NCBI RefSeq assembly: GCF_022682495.2
Contig: NC_071399.1
Span: 9,839,342 to 9,903,341 of the forward strand
Direction: 5' to 3'
DNA: 64,000 nucleotides
Origin: Desmodus rotundus
Taxonomy: Eukaryota > Chordata > Mammalia > Chiroptera > Phyllostomidae
Shown in pieces: positions 1 to 11,082 of this stretch; positions within the stretch are counted from its first letter, which is position 1, and each line of letters starts with the position of its first letter. The notes under the pieces are model-generated. The model did no database searches. It was not told the origin of the DNA and saw only the letters and a list, made by a program, of their open reading frames with translations. The translations under genes and the position numbers were made by a program.

Positions 1-2465
1 AAATATTAACCAGAGCTAATAGTTTTCTTCTCAAATATATCTTAGGAAGGTCACTTTAAAACTCCTTCTTAGGAGCCTTTTAAAGAATGTTACAACATTA
101 TTAAGATCAAAATATCTTAGGTTCTGTTTTATTATTTGTCAAGAAAATGAGCAACATTTTAGAATAAATATTACAATGTGCTCAGGAATTTCTGCAGTGC
201 CTTTCAAACTTGAGGCTAAGCATGAAAGTTTCATTAGACCATCGAGTTGGCTGTGCTAGTTTTCAAGCTTTGTCCCAACGGGGAGGCATGGAAATCAGAA
301 ACTAACTCTTAATGCTAGGGAATGAGCCTTTTCAAAATGAGATATTCTTTGCTCATTTTTGTTCTTTGCACGCTTTTGTACTCTGTTGGATTTTCCTCAA
401 GTACTTTGGCTCCTCCCTCTCTTCCTCCAGTGGTTCTTAATTACTTAATGACTTGACTTCCGCAGTCTGTTCTGACGTGAGAGAAGTTAGTATAATATGG
501 TGGATTTTAAGTAAAGCCATTATCTTTTTCCTCTTTTTTTTCCTCTTGAAAGATTGTTCTTTATTCTGATATTGTGTGCCCCCCAATATTTTGGTTGGAA
601 CTTTTTTTTGAAAAATGATCATTGTTATAATGACTTTTTCTTTTTCTTTTAAAAAGCATTCTAACCTGATAAAAGCTTTTAAGGTTGGTACCTCTACATT
701 AATCCCCACATGTACATTCAAAATTTTATTGATCTATGAAATTCAAAGTTTGGCAACCACAACTGAAGACAAAACCTGTAATTGAGTTGTAATACTTCCA
801 GATTTCTCTGAAAGGGAACCCACTGGCAATGGAGATTAGAAGTGCTTTCAAGGATATGACAGATGATTTTTCACAACAAATAGGTGATAAGTCATCACCT
901 GTCAAGATTCCACTTGAACATTGTCTTTTATCCAACATTTATCCTCCCTGTACCTGGTAATACCTCATGGCTTTTGAACTTCCCTATTGAAGCTGAAGAC
1001 AGTCACCCCCTGGGTCAAACTCCAAGGCCGTCAGATCTGTTTTGTTGGTGATTCTCAGGTCATCTCATCTTCAGGAGGGATTTACAAATGGTGTGGCTTG
1101 AGCCTGCGTGTGACTCAAGCCATAGACATAAACAGACGTTTTTCACACCTTCTTCCAAATTTTAAATAGTTGTCTGAGTGAGAATAAAGCAGAGTCGGAG
1201 GACTGCACCACAAGGGTTAGTTGCGACTTGCGGTTTATGAGGAGCTGGGGATTTGTTTTGCTCTATAGTTTTCATCACTTGGAAAATCTAACCATCTGCA
1301 GAGAGATAAATGGGGATTTTTAGTCCCAAAAGTTCCATTAAGGTGATATTATATCTTTTCTCCACCTAGCTGCTTAGTGTAATGCACAATGAAATAGATA
1401 AAATGCGTAGTTTTGCCTATTGCTAGTTATGGAAGAAAACTCCGATATGAAGAAAGTAGAGTGAATTTTTTTAGGTCTGGGTAAATAGTGTGATTTTCAA
1501 ATATAAAATATAAAACTTTTAAAAGTAACAGGCAAAAGGCGTTCTCTAATCTCAATCCCTGCATAAGTATTAAAACTATAAAAAGATTATTTCGTTTACA
1601 CACCACTATGCCTTCTACATGGAAGGCACTAAAGAATAGCTTTGAATGATTGGATGAATTCTGTTTATATTCATTTTATTTACCAGTGCAAACCCTGCAA
1701 AGTTGTATTATATAAAATCATACATTGTCTCTGTCTATAAAAATCTCTAAATTCCCAAATGCTTAGAATTTCATAGAGAAACCAATAAAACATTTCACAT
1801 TATCCAAACTTCAAATAAGTTATTTTACTGTCAGAATTAAGTCATATATAACTTGGTATTCATGTTAATTTATTCATAAATAACACTGAAAAGATACCAA
1901 TACAGCAAAGCAAATTTGGAGATGGATTTACAATAATTCTACATAGTCCTAGATGCAAGCAAAATTTTGTCTTTTAATTTTTTTCTATCTGCAGTTTAGG
2001 GTCTGTGCTATTTGATTTACCACAAATCAAACAGCAGTACACTGAGTTAATTTTTAAAATCTGAGGAAGGTTTTTGTTGTGGAAAGAGTTACTGAGTGGA
2101 AGGCAGAAGCTCTGAGATCTAATTCTGGTTTTTTCTTTATAAAATAAGCCAGGTGCCTGCAACATCTTTAGGATTGCTTCAGCTTTATATTTTTAATCTA
2201 TAAGAAAGTTCCTTTGAACATTAGCTGAAAGGCTCATAAAAAAGTAGTAAAAGGTTTATTCAAAATATGAACCTTATTCTATAGCTTTGGAACAATTGGT
2301 TTGATTAAATCCTTTCCTTCTCACTCCTCCTTCTCCCTGTTCCTTCTCTAATTTGCACAAAAATTTGCTTCCATTTTTCAGTGGAACTTGTTTTTTGTGC
2401 TTTGTATTTTGGCTAGTGACACTGTATACTAGTTATGTTCTCTTCCAAAAAGTGCAGTTACTTTC
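1..2465. other. Unique non-coding sequence
   Basis: AT-rich single-copy-looking DNA. Open frames stay below 100 codons, overlap one another on both strands and encode low-complexity peptides, so none is supported as a gene. I recognise no repeat family, RNA gene or promoter here. Confidence 0.5.
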
Positions 2466-2489
2466 CCTTACAAAACACCTTTAGTTTTG

Positions 2490-2570
2490 TAACCCAGAAC
2501 AGTGCCTGGCATAGTGTCTCACACAAAATGCTACACAAACATTGGTTAAATAATTGATTGAAGAATTATG
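2490..2570 (+). repeat. MIR/L2-type 3' tail fragment
   Basis: The stretch reads CAGAACAGTGCCTGGCATAG, then a decayed 'acacaaac attggttaaataattgatt'. This is the usual 3' end shared by L2 and MIR copies (AGTGCCTGGCACATAGTAGG...AATAAATGTTTGTTGAATGAA). It is short and diverged, so L2 and MIR cannot be told apart. Confidence 0.55.
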
Positions 2571-2616
2571 GAAAGTGTTAGCCAAGGGTTTACTAGATAA
2601 ATGACCACATTCAAAT

Positions 2617-3295
2617 TATTCATTTATTCAGTCAACAAACACTCCATGAAGTTTACTCTGGACCTACCACCCACTGTACTGGAGGCACGAGATAGAAAGA
2701 TAAATACAGTTGCTGGAATTAAGGGGGCTCAAAAACGTGCAGGCTGATATTTAACAAATAAATGACCATATAGCGTGATATATCAACAGTGTAGGAAGTG
2801 ATGGTGTGTGGATGGCAGCAAAGATTTCCCGGGCTAAAGGATGCTGTTTTTGAGCTAGGAATTAAAGGATTACTGTGGGTCTGTGGAGAAGCCTTCTGTG
2901 CTTGCAGTGCGTGTGCACGCGTGTGTGAGCTGAAATCCAGGGAGAGAGAATGACCAGGGCCTTCAGAGGGGTGAGAAGCCGCATGGCGTGTTGGGGGTCA
3001 GGCTTCGGGGGGCACAGGGTAGGAGGAGCGAGAAAGGCTCGAAAGAGGTGTGGTGGCAGAGGAGGCTGTGGGCAAAGGTACCACTGCAAGTGACGGGTGA
3101 CTGTGGCAGGTGTTAGGCAGGGAAACTACCAAGCACTTGATCAGCACCGTGGTGATGGTTTAGGGTCCAGCGATTCCAGAGGTAGGAAGGTCTGCTTGGG
3201 AAGCCATTTCCAAAGCCGAGAGATGCTGGCGAGAGATAATGTAAGGGCTGGGACCCCGTTGGTGGTGGAGGTGACGCAGGCCACGGAGGGCTCCC
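2617..3295 (-). mobile_element. Ancient L2 LINE fragment (antisense)
   Basis: It opens with ATTCATTTATTCAGTCAACA and a decayed 'acctaccacccactgtactggaggc', the reverse complement of the L2 3' end. It continues through the typical antisense phrases: gain of weight on 'gctggaattaag', 'ttaacaaataaatgacca', 'gaccagggccttcagaggg' and 'gaagccatttccaaa'. L2 is a CR1-clade retrotransposon long inactive in placental mammals. Two overlapping short frames (75 and 96 codons) lie inside it and are not genes. The right boundary is a judgement from loss of similarity. Confidence 0.65.
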
Positions 3296-3299
3296 CAGC

Positions 3300-3870
3300 T
3301 GTTCATCACGCTGAAACAGAAATTTCATTTTTCACTTATATTAGCTTGTATGGATTTTTTTCTAGAATGGCATTTAAAACTCGATAGTTCATTTTAAGAT
3401 TTGAGTATTAATTACCATCTGCCACATAAACACACAAGAATGTTTATATAAGCTGAAAAATATGTTTTTCCCTTGGACAATTTTGAAGAAAAGCTGTTTG
3501 TCCCCTTGAGGATGTCAGTGCCTGTTCCTTGTATTATTGCAACATTGCCTTTTTTTATTTCACTTCCTAGATTCCTTATTTAAATATTTTTCCTTAATAC
3601 AGGTTGCCTACATTCTAATGACATCTGGGAAGGCACCTTAATTTTAATTAGTTACAAATCCCTTAGCCACATACAAGCATTTCCAATGACTTTCTTTTCA
3701 AAGTATAATTGTGGTAGAATGATCTTACCCTTTGGAGTCAAAGAGATGCTGAATTCTGTGTCTTCCTCCACTAACAATTAGGTCAATTATGAAACCTTTC
3801 TCACTGAGAGTGATTCAGCAGATCATGGTGGCTACTGATGTTTGGGAGGTGATCAAATGCCCCACTAAAC
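3300..3870. other. Unique non-coding sequence
   Basis: AT-rich sequence with no recognised repeat and no supported frame. Confidence 0.45.
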
Positions 3871-3872
3871 CA

Positions 3873-4070
3873 CACGGGTCTTTAGAGCCCAGCGATCTGG
3901 CCTCAAATTCCTGCTCTGCACTCACTGGCCTTGGAATTTGGACAAGATACACACAACCTTCCTAAGCCCCTGTTTCTTTATCTGTAAAAAGGAATTATAG
4001 TACAGACCTAATTGGGGTATTAAGTGAAATAACTCTTATAAAATGGTTAGTAAGATTCCTAATACATGTT
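3873..4070 (+). mobile_element. MIR SINE (sense)
   Basis: The order of decayed MIR blocks is clear: a B-box-derived 'cctcaaattcctgctctgcactcact', then 'ggccttggaatttggacaag', 'cctaagcccctgtttctttatctgtaaaa', 'ggaattatagtacagacc' and 'ttggggtattaagtgaaat'. MIR is an old tRNA-derived CORE-SINE mobilised by L2. It is highly diverged and has no visible target duplication. Confidence 0.8.
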
Positions 4071-4079
4071 GCTGATCTA

Positions 4080-5045
4080 CAGATGAATATCTTGGCATTA
4101 ATAATAATATCAACCCAAAACAAGCTTCTTTGGACTCCAGTAAAGAATGAAAACTTCATAAAAGTTGTGCCCACGAAGACAGAGAACTCTAAGGGTGATG
4201 CTCACAGAGAGAAAGAAGTTGGAGAAAGAAAGGCAGGGTGGGTATATTCTTGCTAGTTAGCTCTTAGAACATGGTGAAAAGTTTTCCTCTTAGTCAAACC
4301 TGTCATAATACAAATTTTATGAAAGAATTAAAAAATTTGCCTCTTTGGTCCAGTTGACTTTATTGGATATGAACTAAATGATCAATGTCAACATATTGTC
4401 TTTGTGTGGGGGGGAGGGGGGAGCCATTATAGATTCATTACACCCTGCAGCTGTACCTAGTAGCTTCACAAAAGCTTTCCTGGGGGATGGGGCAGCGAGC
4501 TTCACCTGGGAGGAGGGGGCTAGGAGGGGTGGTGGTGAAGGTGGAGGTGGTGGTGGTAATAATGTTAGGTGGGTTTGAAAAGGAAATGTAAGTGTGGGAT
4601 GTGGGGCACAGAGCTATAGGCGTGCTCTCTGTTGGTGTTTTTTTGCGTAAATCTTGGGCCCTTCAGGGGAAGAAATGGAGAAGCAAGAGTTGAAGCTCAG
4701 TGCTGCTGAACTTGGTCTGACCTTGCTGTACACACAGTGGACCTGGAATAAGTGTGTTATTTGAATAAAATATATGTAGAATTGTGGGAAGGATTTTGAG
4801 TTTTAAGAACAAAATACAAATCATACTAGAAACATCAATCCTATACTTCTCGAACTTTATTAAGCAAACACTTCAATTAAAAAAAATCTCTTTATTGCTG
4901 CTGACCAGATAGTGAGTCATTTTTCTTTAAGCTAGTTCCAGAATTAATTCTATGCCTAAATAAATTACTTATGTGTAATGCTTTTATTAATCACTGACAA
5001 TCAGTAAAATTAGTCCTAAAGAGGCATCATATTTTATATTGTATC
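4080..5045. other. Unique sequence with a G-rich segment
   Basis: No gene or known repeat is visible. The notable part is the purine/G-rich segment annotated separately at 4407-4560. Confidence 0.45.
4407..4560 (+). repeat. G-rich tract with GGT-repeat end
   Basis: There is a run of 7 G, A, 6 G near 4408-4421, then 'gggggatgggg' near 4480, 'gggaggagggggctaggagggg' near 4508, and a GGT/GGA-type trinucleotide run to about 4558. The plus strand has several runs of three or more G within short loops, which could fold as G-quadruplexes. The 66-codon frame here encodes only Gly-rich low complexity. Confidence 0.55.
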
Positions 5046-5049
5046 TCAC

Positions 5050-5375
5050 ATATATTTTTAACTTTTTATTATGAAAATTTTAACTATCTAAAAAGCACAT
5101 AGCGTAATGAATCTCAAATACCCATCATCCAGTGTCAACCCTTCTAATCTCATCACAATCCTGCTTTCTCTTTCCCCTTCTCTTATTATGTTTTTTAATG
5201 TTAATTTAAAAATTTTCTCTCTTCATTATTTTGAAGCAAATCCTAAACACCATAACATTTCACCCACAAAATTTCAAAATGTGTCTTGAAAAATGAGAAC
5301 TCTATTTTTAAAAACTATAACACCTTTATAGCACTTAAAACTTCACAATAATTATTTTATTATGTACCTGGCCAG
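5050..5375 (-). mobile_element. Old L1 3' end (antisense)
   Basis: The block 'tttttattatgaaaattttaactat...atagcgtaatga' followed by 'acccatcatccagtgtcaacccttctaatctcatcacaatcctg', 'ttattttgaagcaaatccta' and 'catttcacccacaaaatttcaaaatgtgtct' matches the antisense 3' UTR of old mammalian L1M elements. The short frame starting at 5107 is translation of this repeat. Confidence 0.7.
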
Positions 5376-5414
5376 GGCTCCCATTTCTAATTATCTCTTA
5401 AATGTAGTAAGTAT

Positions 5415-5715
5415 AGAAGGCTCCTGACTCATGATGGTTCCACTCAAGGTGTTTTGACTTTCCAATGGTGCAAAAGTGACACACGTCATAAATTACATGA
5501 GATACTCAACACTTTATCATGCAATAGTCTTTGTGCTAGATGCTTTTTTCCCAGCTCTAAGCCAATGGAAGCGTCCCGAGCATGCTTAGGGGAGACGAGG
5601 CCAAGCTATGATGATTGGCAGGTTAGGAGTATTTGGTGCATTTTTAACCTGTGATATTTTCAACTCACGATAACTCCCTTCTAAGTCGAGGAGCATCAGT
5701 AGATTTTTAACTCCT
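5415..5715. mobile_element. Old mammalian DNA-transposon relic
   Basis: Recognised from the segments 'catgatggttccact...gttttgactttccaatggtgc', 'aaattacatgagatactcaacactttat', 'gtgctagatg', 'aagctatgatg', 'ggcaggttaggagtattt' and the terminal 'aagtcgaggagcatcagta'. They are in the same order as a widespread mammalian non-autonomous DNA transposon whose ends repeat 'acttacgatgg'. I do not assert the family name. The copy is diverged and lost its terminal inverted repeat on the left. Confidence 0.6.
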
Positions 5716-6224
5716 TGAGTCTGGACCCACAGAAGGTAATCGCATTGCAATGGCCTACTTTGTTTAAGTCCTTATTACTCTGAAAGTTTCACTTCACCTC
5801 CCTAGTTTTCCTTGAAATTTATTTGGTTAGGTCACTGGGTTAGTATTCTATAGTTTCCTCCAGTCCGGTTTGGGGGCTGCAACCCCATCATTTGATATAA
5901 CATTTTCCTTTGCTCTCTGTATTCTTCTAAACTGGTCATTGAATCTAGACATTCGATCAGATTCAGGTTCAATTTTGGGGGGCGGGAGCAAGACTTCTTC
6001 ATAGATGAAGTGTTGTTCCTTCCGTTAGGAGGCTTGTAGCTTCTGGTGTGTTGTCTTATTATAATGGCAACAGCCGTTGGTGCCCAATGCATAGATCTGC
6101 ATATACACGTTTTGATTTAAAAAATGTTGATGTAAAAACTATGAAAATGGATTTTCTGAACAAGCAAAATTCGTTGCAAAAGAATAGGTAAGTTCCACCT
6201 GAGATTCACCACAACAAAAACCAC
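5716..6224. other. Unique non-coding sequence
   Basis: No recognised element. An 86-codon minus-strand frame (5832-6092) has no domain or codon pattern that would support it. Confidence 0.4.
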
Positions 6225-6239
6225 TTTTTAAAAACACCA

Positions 6240-6384
6240 TTAATAAGACAGCCAGTGGGGGTGGGGAGAGGTTAAGGGGTGAAGGGATTGAGCAGAAAGG
6301 AAAAAGGACTCATGGACACAGATGACAGTGTGGTGACTGCTGGGGGTACTAAATGCTAATGGAAAAAATACAATAAAGAGTAAA
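6240..6384 (+). mobile_element. Short bat L1 3' end with target duplication
   Basis: The unit 'gggattgagcagaaaggaaaaaggactcatggaca...gacagtgtggtgactgctggggg' followed by 'aatggaaaaaatacaataaa' is the 3' UTR end of a bat-lineage L1. It is 5'-truncated to about 145 bp. Flanking copies of TTTAAAAACACCA (6227-6239) and TTTAAAAAACACCA (6385-6398) form a target-site duplication, which fixes both ends. Confidence 0.75.
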
Positions 6385-6399
6385 TTTAAAAAACACCAC

Positions 6400-7062
6400 G
6401 AATACAAATAATTGTTAATGATCCCCTCAAAGGTGTGTGTTGTTTGTCCAAATTATATGCCAGGGATCAGCAAGCACCTCGACAGGGAAGCTTCTTTATG
6501 TGTGATATAAATCACCAAATGCTTTCTTATTTAAAAACTGGATGATGATCATAGCTCTGTGACTCCATAAATTTGAGTTTCTAATATTATGCTGCAGAAC
6601 ATAAAACCTGTTTATGCATTATAATGCAGCAATAATGTATCTTTTTGCAATCATTGGCATAACTAAATCTAACTTGCCTATAGCATACATAATGACAAGT
6701 TTGTAAAGTGATCAGAATTTTAAATTTTAATTCACCTGCAATTCAAACCCCTGCAGCAATTAAAGAGAAAACCACACAGAGCAAACCGACAAATGCCTTT
6801 AACTCGGTAAGAAGAGATTTAGGGGAAGGATGTTTTCATATGCCTTTTGAGGCTATCGCAAAACTGGACTTCCATAGATATACCTGCATATTAGAATAAG
6901 TCCTGATTGAAATAATTTGCTTCTGCATCTTCTTTAAAATAAAGATTCATAAAAATTCCACAAAAAACATGTTAATTTGGACTGCTCACATGGTTTTTTC
7001 CCCATGTTTTTGGCTACTTCCATGGAGGCAAGAATGAAGTATTGATAAAAATTGAGATATTT
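6400..7062. other. Unique non-coding sequence
   Basis: AT-rich and with no supported gene or repeat. Confidence 0.4.
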
Positions 7063-7070
7063 ATCTGGAT

Positions 7071-7302
7071 CAGGAGTTGGCAAGCATTTTTTGTAAAAGG
7101 CTAGATAGTAATATATTTTAGGCTTTGAGGATTATGTGATATCTGTGACGACAACTACTCAACTATATACCATTGTAGTGTGAAGGCCACCTTAGGCAAT
7201 ATGTAAGTTAATGAATATGCTTGTGTTCCAATAAAACTTTATTTATAAAGAACAGGCGGTGAGTCTTAATTTGGCCTGTGAGTTCTAGTTTGCTGACAGT
7301 GG
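7071..7302 (+). mobile_element. hAT-type non-autonomous DNA transposon (MER33-like)
   Basis: The sequence runs CAGGAGTTGGCAAGCATTTT, 'gtaaaaggctagatagtaatatattttaggctttg', 'caactactcaact', 'ccaataaaactttattta', 'ggcctgtgagttctagtttgctgacag'. This is the CAGGGGTTGGCAAAC...GTTTGCCAACCCCTG mammalian hAT-Charlie-type repeat. A near-matching 7-bp duplication TCTGGAT (7064-7070) / TCTAGAT (7303-7309) flanks it. The 'ataaaactttattta' is part of the element and is not a gene's polyadenylation signal. Two more copies of the same family occur near 17.6 and 44.0 kb. Confidence 0.75.
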
Positions 7303-7319
7303 TCTAGATAATTCAAACC

Positions 7320-8270
7320 AAGTTTTTTTTTTTAAGCCAACTCATTGCATATTAAAGGCAATATTTTTGTTTCCTTTCCCTAAATACTTGAGGCTGCCCC
7401 CTGCCCCCCTCACATTAATTTAGTTCAACAGAAAGTAGCTTAATTCTCTGTTTATTTGATAGGTGTAGACACAGATTTTTGTTACATTTTCAAAGCAAGT
7501 CCTTTGAGAAGGCTAACCACCTGCCTGAGTGTGTAAGAATGAAGGAGGGGTGAGAATGGATTGTTCTGTGAAGAACAAAAGAAATCTGCCAGAAGGAAGT
7601 GCACTACTTCAAGGACGCCCTGTGCATTTTGACTTGGTTTCTTAAAGCAACCACTTCACAGTGGAAGACCAAAGAAAATTCGGACACCAGAGAAAAGACA
7701 GAGAAGATTTTATTTGTCAGGGAACAAGTCATTAAGTGTAACATTAAACATGAACGTTGTATCCTGTTACTTTAAACGACAACAATAAGAACAGAAGCTT
7801 CACAATTCATTGAAAGCTGGCAACTCTCTTTAAAGAAGCTGGATAAATTGTTCCATTGTCTGAAATTAAAAACAAATATGTTCAATCTTACATTTGTTTG
7901 CAATTTCCTCGTGTTACAACACAAGATTATTCAATTGTATAAAAGTCATTCCTTGCAAAATAGCCCCTCATTCTTAAGAATTTTAAAATATGATGTTTTA
8001 ATGTAGTTAATTTCTGAGACAAAATGAATATTTTCCAGAGAGAAAAGATAATTTATTTCAGTCCAAAATGTTAAAAAATGCGTGTCTGTTATTTGTTTTA
8101 GATTTGCTAAGACTGAGTTTTGTCATCAGATGAATCAAGCAGAACCCAGGTCAAGATTGGTTCTTTATTGTATTTTAACGCAAACTTAGTGGTGGATACA
8201 CAAGAGAAATGCATTTGAAATTGTGATTAATTGTGATGAATTGGGACCTAGAGAGTTTTATCACACTTTC
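7320..8270. other. Unique sequence, candidate conserved non-coding DNA
   Basis: No repeat is recognised across about 950 bp, in a window where repeats are otherwise frequent. The part from about 7540 to 8060 is rich in short TAAT-, CATTGT- and TTTGCAAT-like motifs typical of enhancers, and has no frame above 60 codons. Conservation is inferred only from the absence of repeats and the motif texture. Confidence 0.35.
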
Positions 8271-8660
8271 CTTTCTAGAGTGAGGGTATTAGTTTCTTTT
8301 AGGCTTCGACTTGTTTCCAAAGGACATTTTCTCGAAGACCATCCAACTCGTTCGCAATGTTAAAATGCTAATGCACAAACATTCAACAAATTATCTAACT
8401 GTTGCAATTTGCATTTTCCCCAGTTCTATGGAGTGTCACATGTTGAAGACGGCTGTCTAGTCCACCGGCATTTTGCTTTGGTTCAAGGGATCACTAAACT
8501 TTTGAAACATTTTACAATGTATGTCTTTTCTTTCAAATGAGGCTTGACTTTTAGGCTTTGACATTTGAAAACTTTAAGACTGAGGACACAGACAAATGAT
8601 CCTTTTACATACAGAGGAAAAACAGGACTTGGTAAACAAGCTTCTAACTGCTGTTTATAA

Positions 8661-8695
8661 AATCTGCTAATGAGCCTGCTAATGGGAGACAGATT
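8661..8695 (+). repeat. Duplicated TAAT-rich motif, copy A
   Basis: It begins AATCTGCTAATGAGCCTGC and ends ACAGATT. Aligned to copy B at 9134-9169 it has 29 identical positions of 35 with one gap. Both copies contain two (C/T)AATG cores about 13 bp apart. Confidence 0.55.
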
Positions 8696-9133
8696 AAGAA
8701 ATGGATTTTCCAAAGATTTATCCCTGTAGCAGCGACAGTAAAGAGTTATGATTTTGGCATTCGGTTCTGAAGCTACAATTTCTGCAAAGAAAAATAAAAC
8801 AGCAGCACGGATCACACAGTGATGGACAATTGTGCGTTGGTTAATTGTATTTACATATTCGCAGAGGTGGTCTTTAAACCATGTCAGCCCTAACTTGAAT
8901 TTGGATGTACGAAAGCATTTTTATGGAACAATGGAACGTGTCGCCTCTGTGCTCATCTTGGGTCGTGTGCTTCCGATCGCATACGAGCGGTGCTTGTTTT
9001 GAGAGGGTTTCTGGCTGTTCTCTGCTTATTTGCACAGTTTTAGATCTGATGACCTTTAAATTTATGACCTAGTAAATAATGTTTCTTGGCTTTGGGAGAA
9101 AAAGAGATGGGTCAATAGAGTTTTAATTACAGA

Positions 9134-9169
9134 AATCCTGCCAATGACCTTGCTAATGGAATGCAGATT
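9134..9169 (+). repeat. Duplicated TAAT-rich motif, copy B
   Basis: It begins AATCCTGCCAATGACC, holds TGCTAATGG in the middle and ends GCAGATT. It lies about 470 bp downstream of copy A in the same orientation. A few more matching bases (TTA...AAATC) extend the similarity to the left. Confidence 0.55.
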
Positions 9170-9310
9170 CCACAGAACACGATGCCGTCTGGTCACCCTC
9201 ACACTTATTTTCCTTTTGTTCCACCCTAGGATGAGGTTACCAGTGGAAGCAATAGGCTTTAGGAGCACAGTAACGAGAAATGGCTCATACATTCATTAAG
9301 TCTGAGAACA

Positions 9311-9828
9311 TTCCTGTGTATCTGTTTTTGCGGAAGCACAGACATATTTTCAATTAAAGGTACAGAGCAGTATTTTTGAGATGTATAAAGTATTTTCTGG
9401 AAAAACACGTACGTGGTAGTATCTATAAGATAGGTTTTTGTGTGTGTGAATGTCTTTTGGGTTTTATATATACAATTGCTTTAAGTTGATGCAGTTTGCA
9501 AACATTTCAGGTTTCACTCTCTTTTTATATACAAGTGAATAAGTGAATTTGACCCTGTAAAGGGTTATATATTCCTGAGATGAGGAATTTCTGACATAGC
9601 GTCAACAGATTCTTGCAGATCCAGATCAAGCCAACTGCCAGTGGGATAACAGAAGCTTTTCATGATGTTACGAATGGCTGATTTTTAGTTAGAGACTTTT
9701 AGCTGATGAATACAGTGCCAGGCAAAATGACCGAGTTAAAATACTTGGAGGGAAAAAAATTCATCTTTGTGTTGCTATTTACTTTTTAGATATCTTACAA
9801 CAAATTGGGTCATGGGTTGGGATTTTCT
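9311..9828. other. Unique non-coding sequence
   Basis: AT-rich sequence with no recognised element. Confidence 0.4.
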
Positions 9829-9839
9829 TTAAAACCATA

Positions 9840-10175
9840 AGACTTTTTATCTATGAACCTGTTTCAATTTTGTTTGTTTATTGTGTTCTTTAGATTCCAC
9901 ATATAACAGACGAGGGATTGCCAGAAGGGAAGGGAGTTCGGGGACTGGGTGAGAGGGTGAAGGGATCAGGAAGTACAAATTGGTAGTTACAATGTAGTGA
10001 AGAACAGCCTAGGGAATATAGTCAGTGATACTGTAATTAAGTATGTATGGTGCTAGGTGGGTACCGAAAATATCAGGGGGAATACCTTGTAAAGTATATG
10101 ATTGTCTAACCACTCTGCTGTCCACTTTAATACAAAATAATGTTGAATGTAAACTGTAATTGAAAAATAAAATTT
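9840..10175 (+). mobile_element. L1 insertion with inverted 5' segment
   Basis: The right part (about 9907-10175) is a sense L1 3' end: 'gggattgccagaagggaagggag', 'gtagttacaatgtagtgaag', 'actgtaattgaaaaataaaattt'. The left part (about 9840-9906) is L1 3'-UTR sequence in antisense: 'tctatgaacctgtttcaattttgtttgttt' and 'tttagattccacatataa'. In intact elements that stretch lies immediately upstream of the right part in sense orientation. This is the structure made by twin priming during L1 insertion. Weak flanking repeats TTTAAAACCATA (9828-9839) and TTTAAAAAATATA (10173-10185) may be the target duplication. Confidence 0.7.
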
Positions 10176-10194
10176 AAAAAATATATAGTGTGGC

Positions 10195-10520
10195 TCCCCA
10201 CCCTAACCCCTGCAAACATGTAAGAATTTCAAAGAACTAACTTATTACATGAAAGCAATGCCTTGACACAAGAAAACATTTTGGGGAAAGAGGAAATTAT
10301 GGGAGATTTTTGTCCAATGCTAAAGAACTAAGAGGAGGCGCGGCGTTCTGGCTTTGGAACTTAAAAGCCTCTGGTGTTGCCTTCGCAAAGTTACTCCTGG
10401 TGAACATTTTTCCATAGAAGAGTTAGGCTATAGGTACATATTCAGGGTGATGAGATTGTTCTTACTCAGTCATAGCCAGTCAGTGTGAACATTTCTGTAG
10501 AAATTACTAAGTAGATTTAC
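10195..10520. other. Unique non-coding sequence
   Basis: No recognised element. A small CpG-containing patch (GGAGGCGCGGCG near 10335) is present without other promoter signs. Confidence 0.4.
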
Positions 10521-10524
10521 TTAT

Positions 10525-11076
10525 TTCTTATTAAAAATCTTTACTGAAGAACATAGAGGAAAGTGCGCATAGGCTGAGTCTGATGAGCTTTCACAACGGC
10601 GCCCAGGCCCCACGTCAAGGACTAGCAGCCCCTGAGAAACCCCGCTTTGCTTCTTTCTCGATGCTTAAGACTCGTAGGATAACCATTATCCTTATTTTTG
10701 AATTATAGATTATTTTTGATTTTTAAACTTTATATAAATTGAATCATAGCCAAAGGACTCTTTTAGGCCTGGCTTCTTTTGCTCAATATTATATTTGATA
10801 GATTCATATACACTATTATGAATAATTTTAGATTGTTCACTTTCATTGTTGTATATATTTTATCATATGAATATTTTATAGTATATTTATTCATTCTATT
10901 ATTTGGGGGACAGTTCCCAGTTTTAATGGTTATGAATAATGCTGCTGTTAGGCATTAGACACTCATGCACATAGTTTTTGGTAAGTAGTTATGTTTCCAT
11001 ACAATGTTTCCATTTATATGTTTCCATTGTATACATATAGTGGGGAATGAATATGCTGTACTTAACATAAAGCAAC
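10525..11076 (-). mobile_element. Old L1 3' UTR (antisense)
   Basis: Characteristic antisense L1M text is present: 'ctttatataaattgaatcatagcc', 'ggcctggcttcttttgctcaatatta', 'atagattcatatacac', 'ttcattctattatttgggggacagttcccagttttaatggttatgaataatgctgctgtta'. It is strongly diverged. The following LTR appears to have inserted into or beside it. Confidence 0.75.
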
Positions 11077-11082
11077 CCATAT

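Larger units (their letters stand above)
8271..9310. promoter_or_regulatory. Candidate conserved non-coding element cluster
   Basis: This is repeat-free sequence with retained CpGs, for example CTCGAAGACC near 8331, CTCGTTCGCAATG near 8348, and CCGATCGCATACGAGCGG near 8971. It carries a perfect POU octamer ATTTGCAT at 8407-8414 and repeated GCTAAT motifs. A 35-36 bp motif occurs twice, at 8661-8695 and 9134-9169. Open frames of 110 and 76 codons on the minus strand have no recognisable product. Function as a developmental enhancer is inference. Confidence 0.4.
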
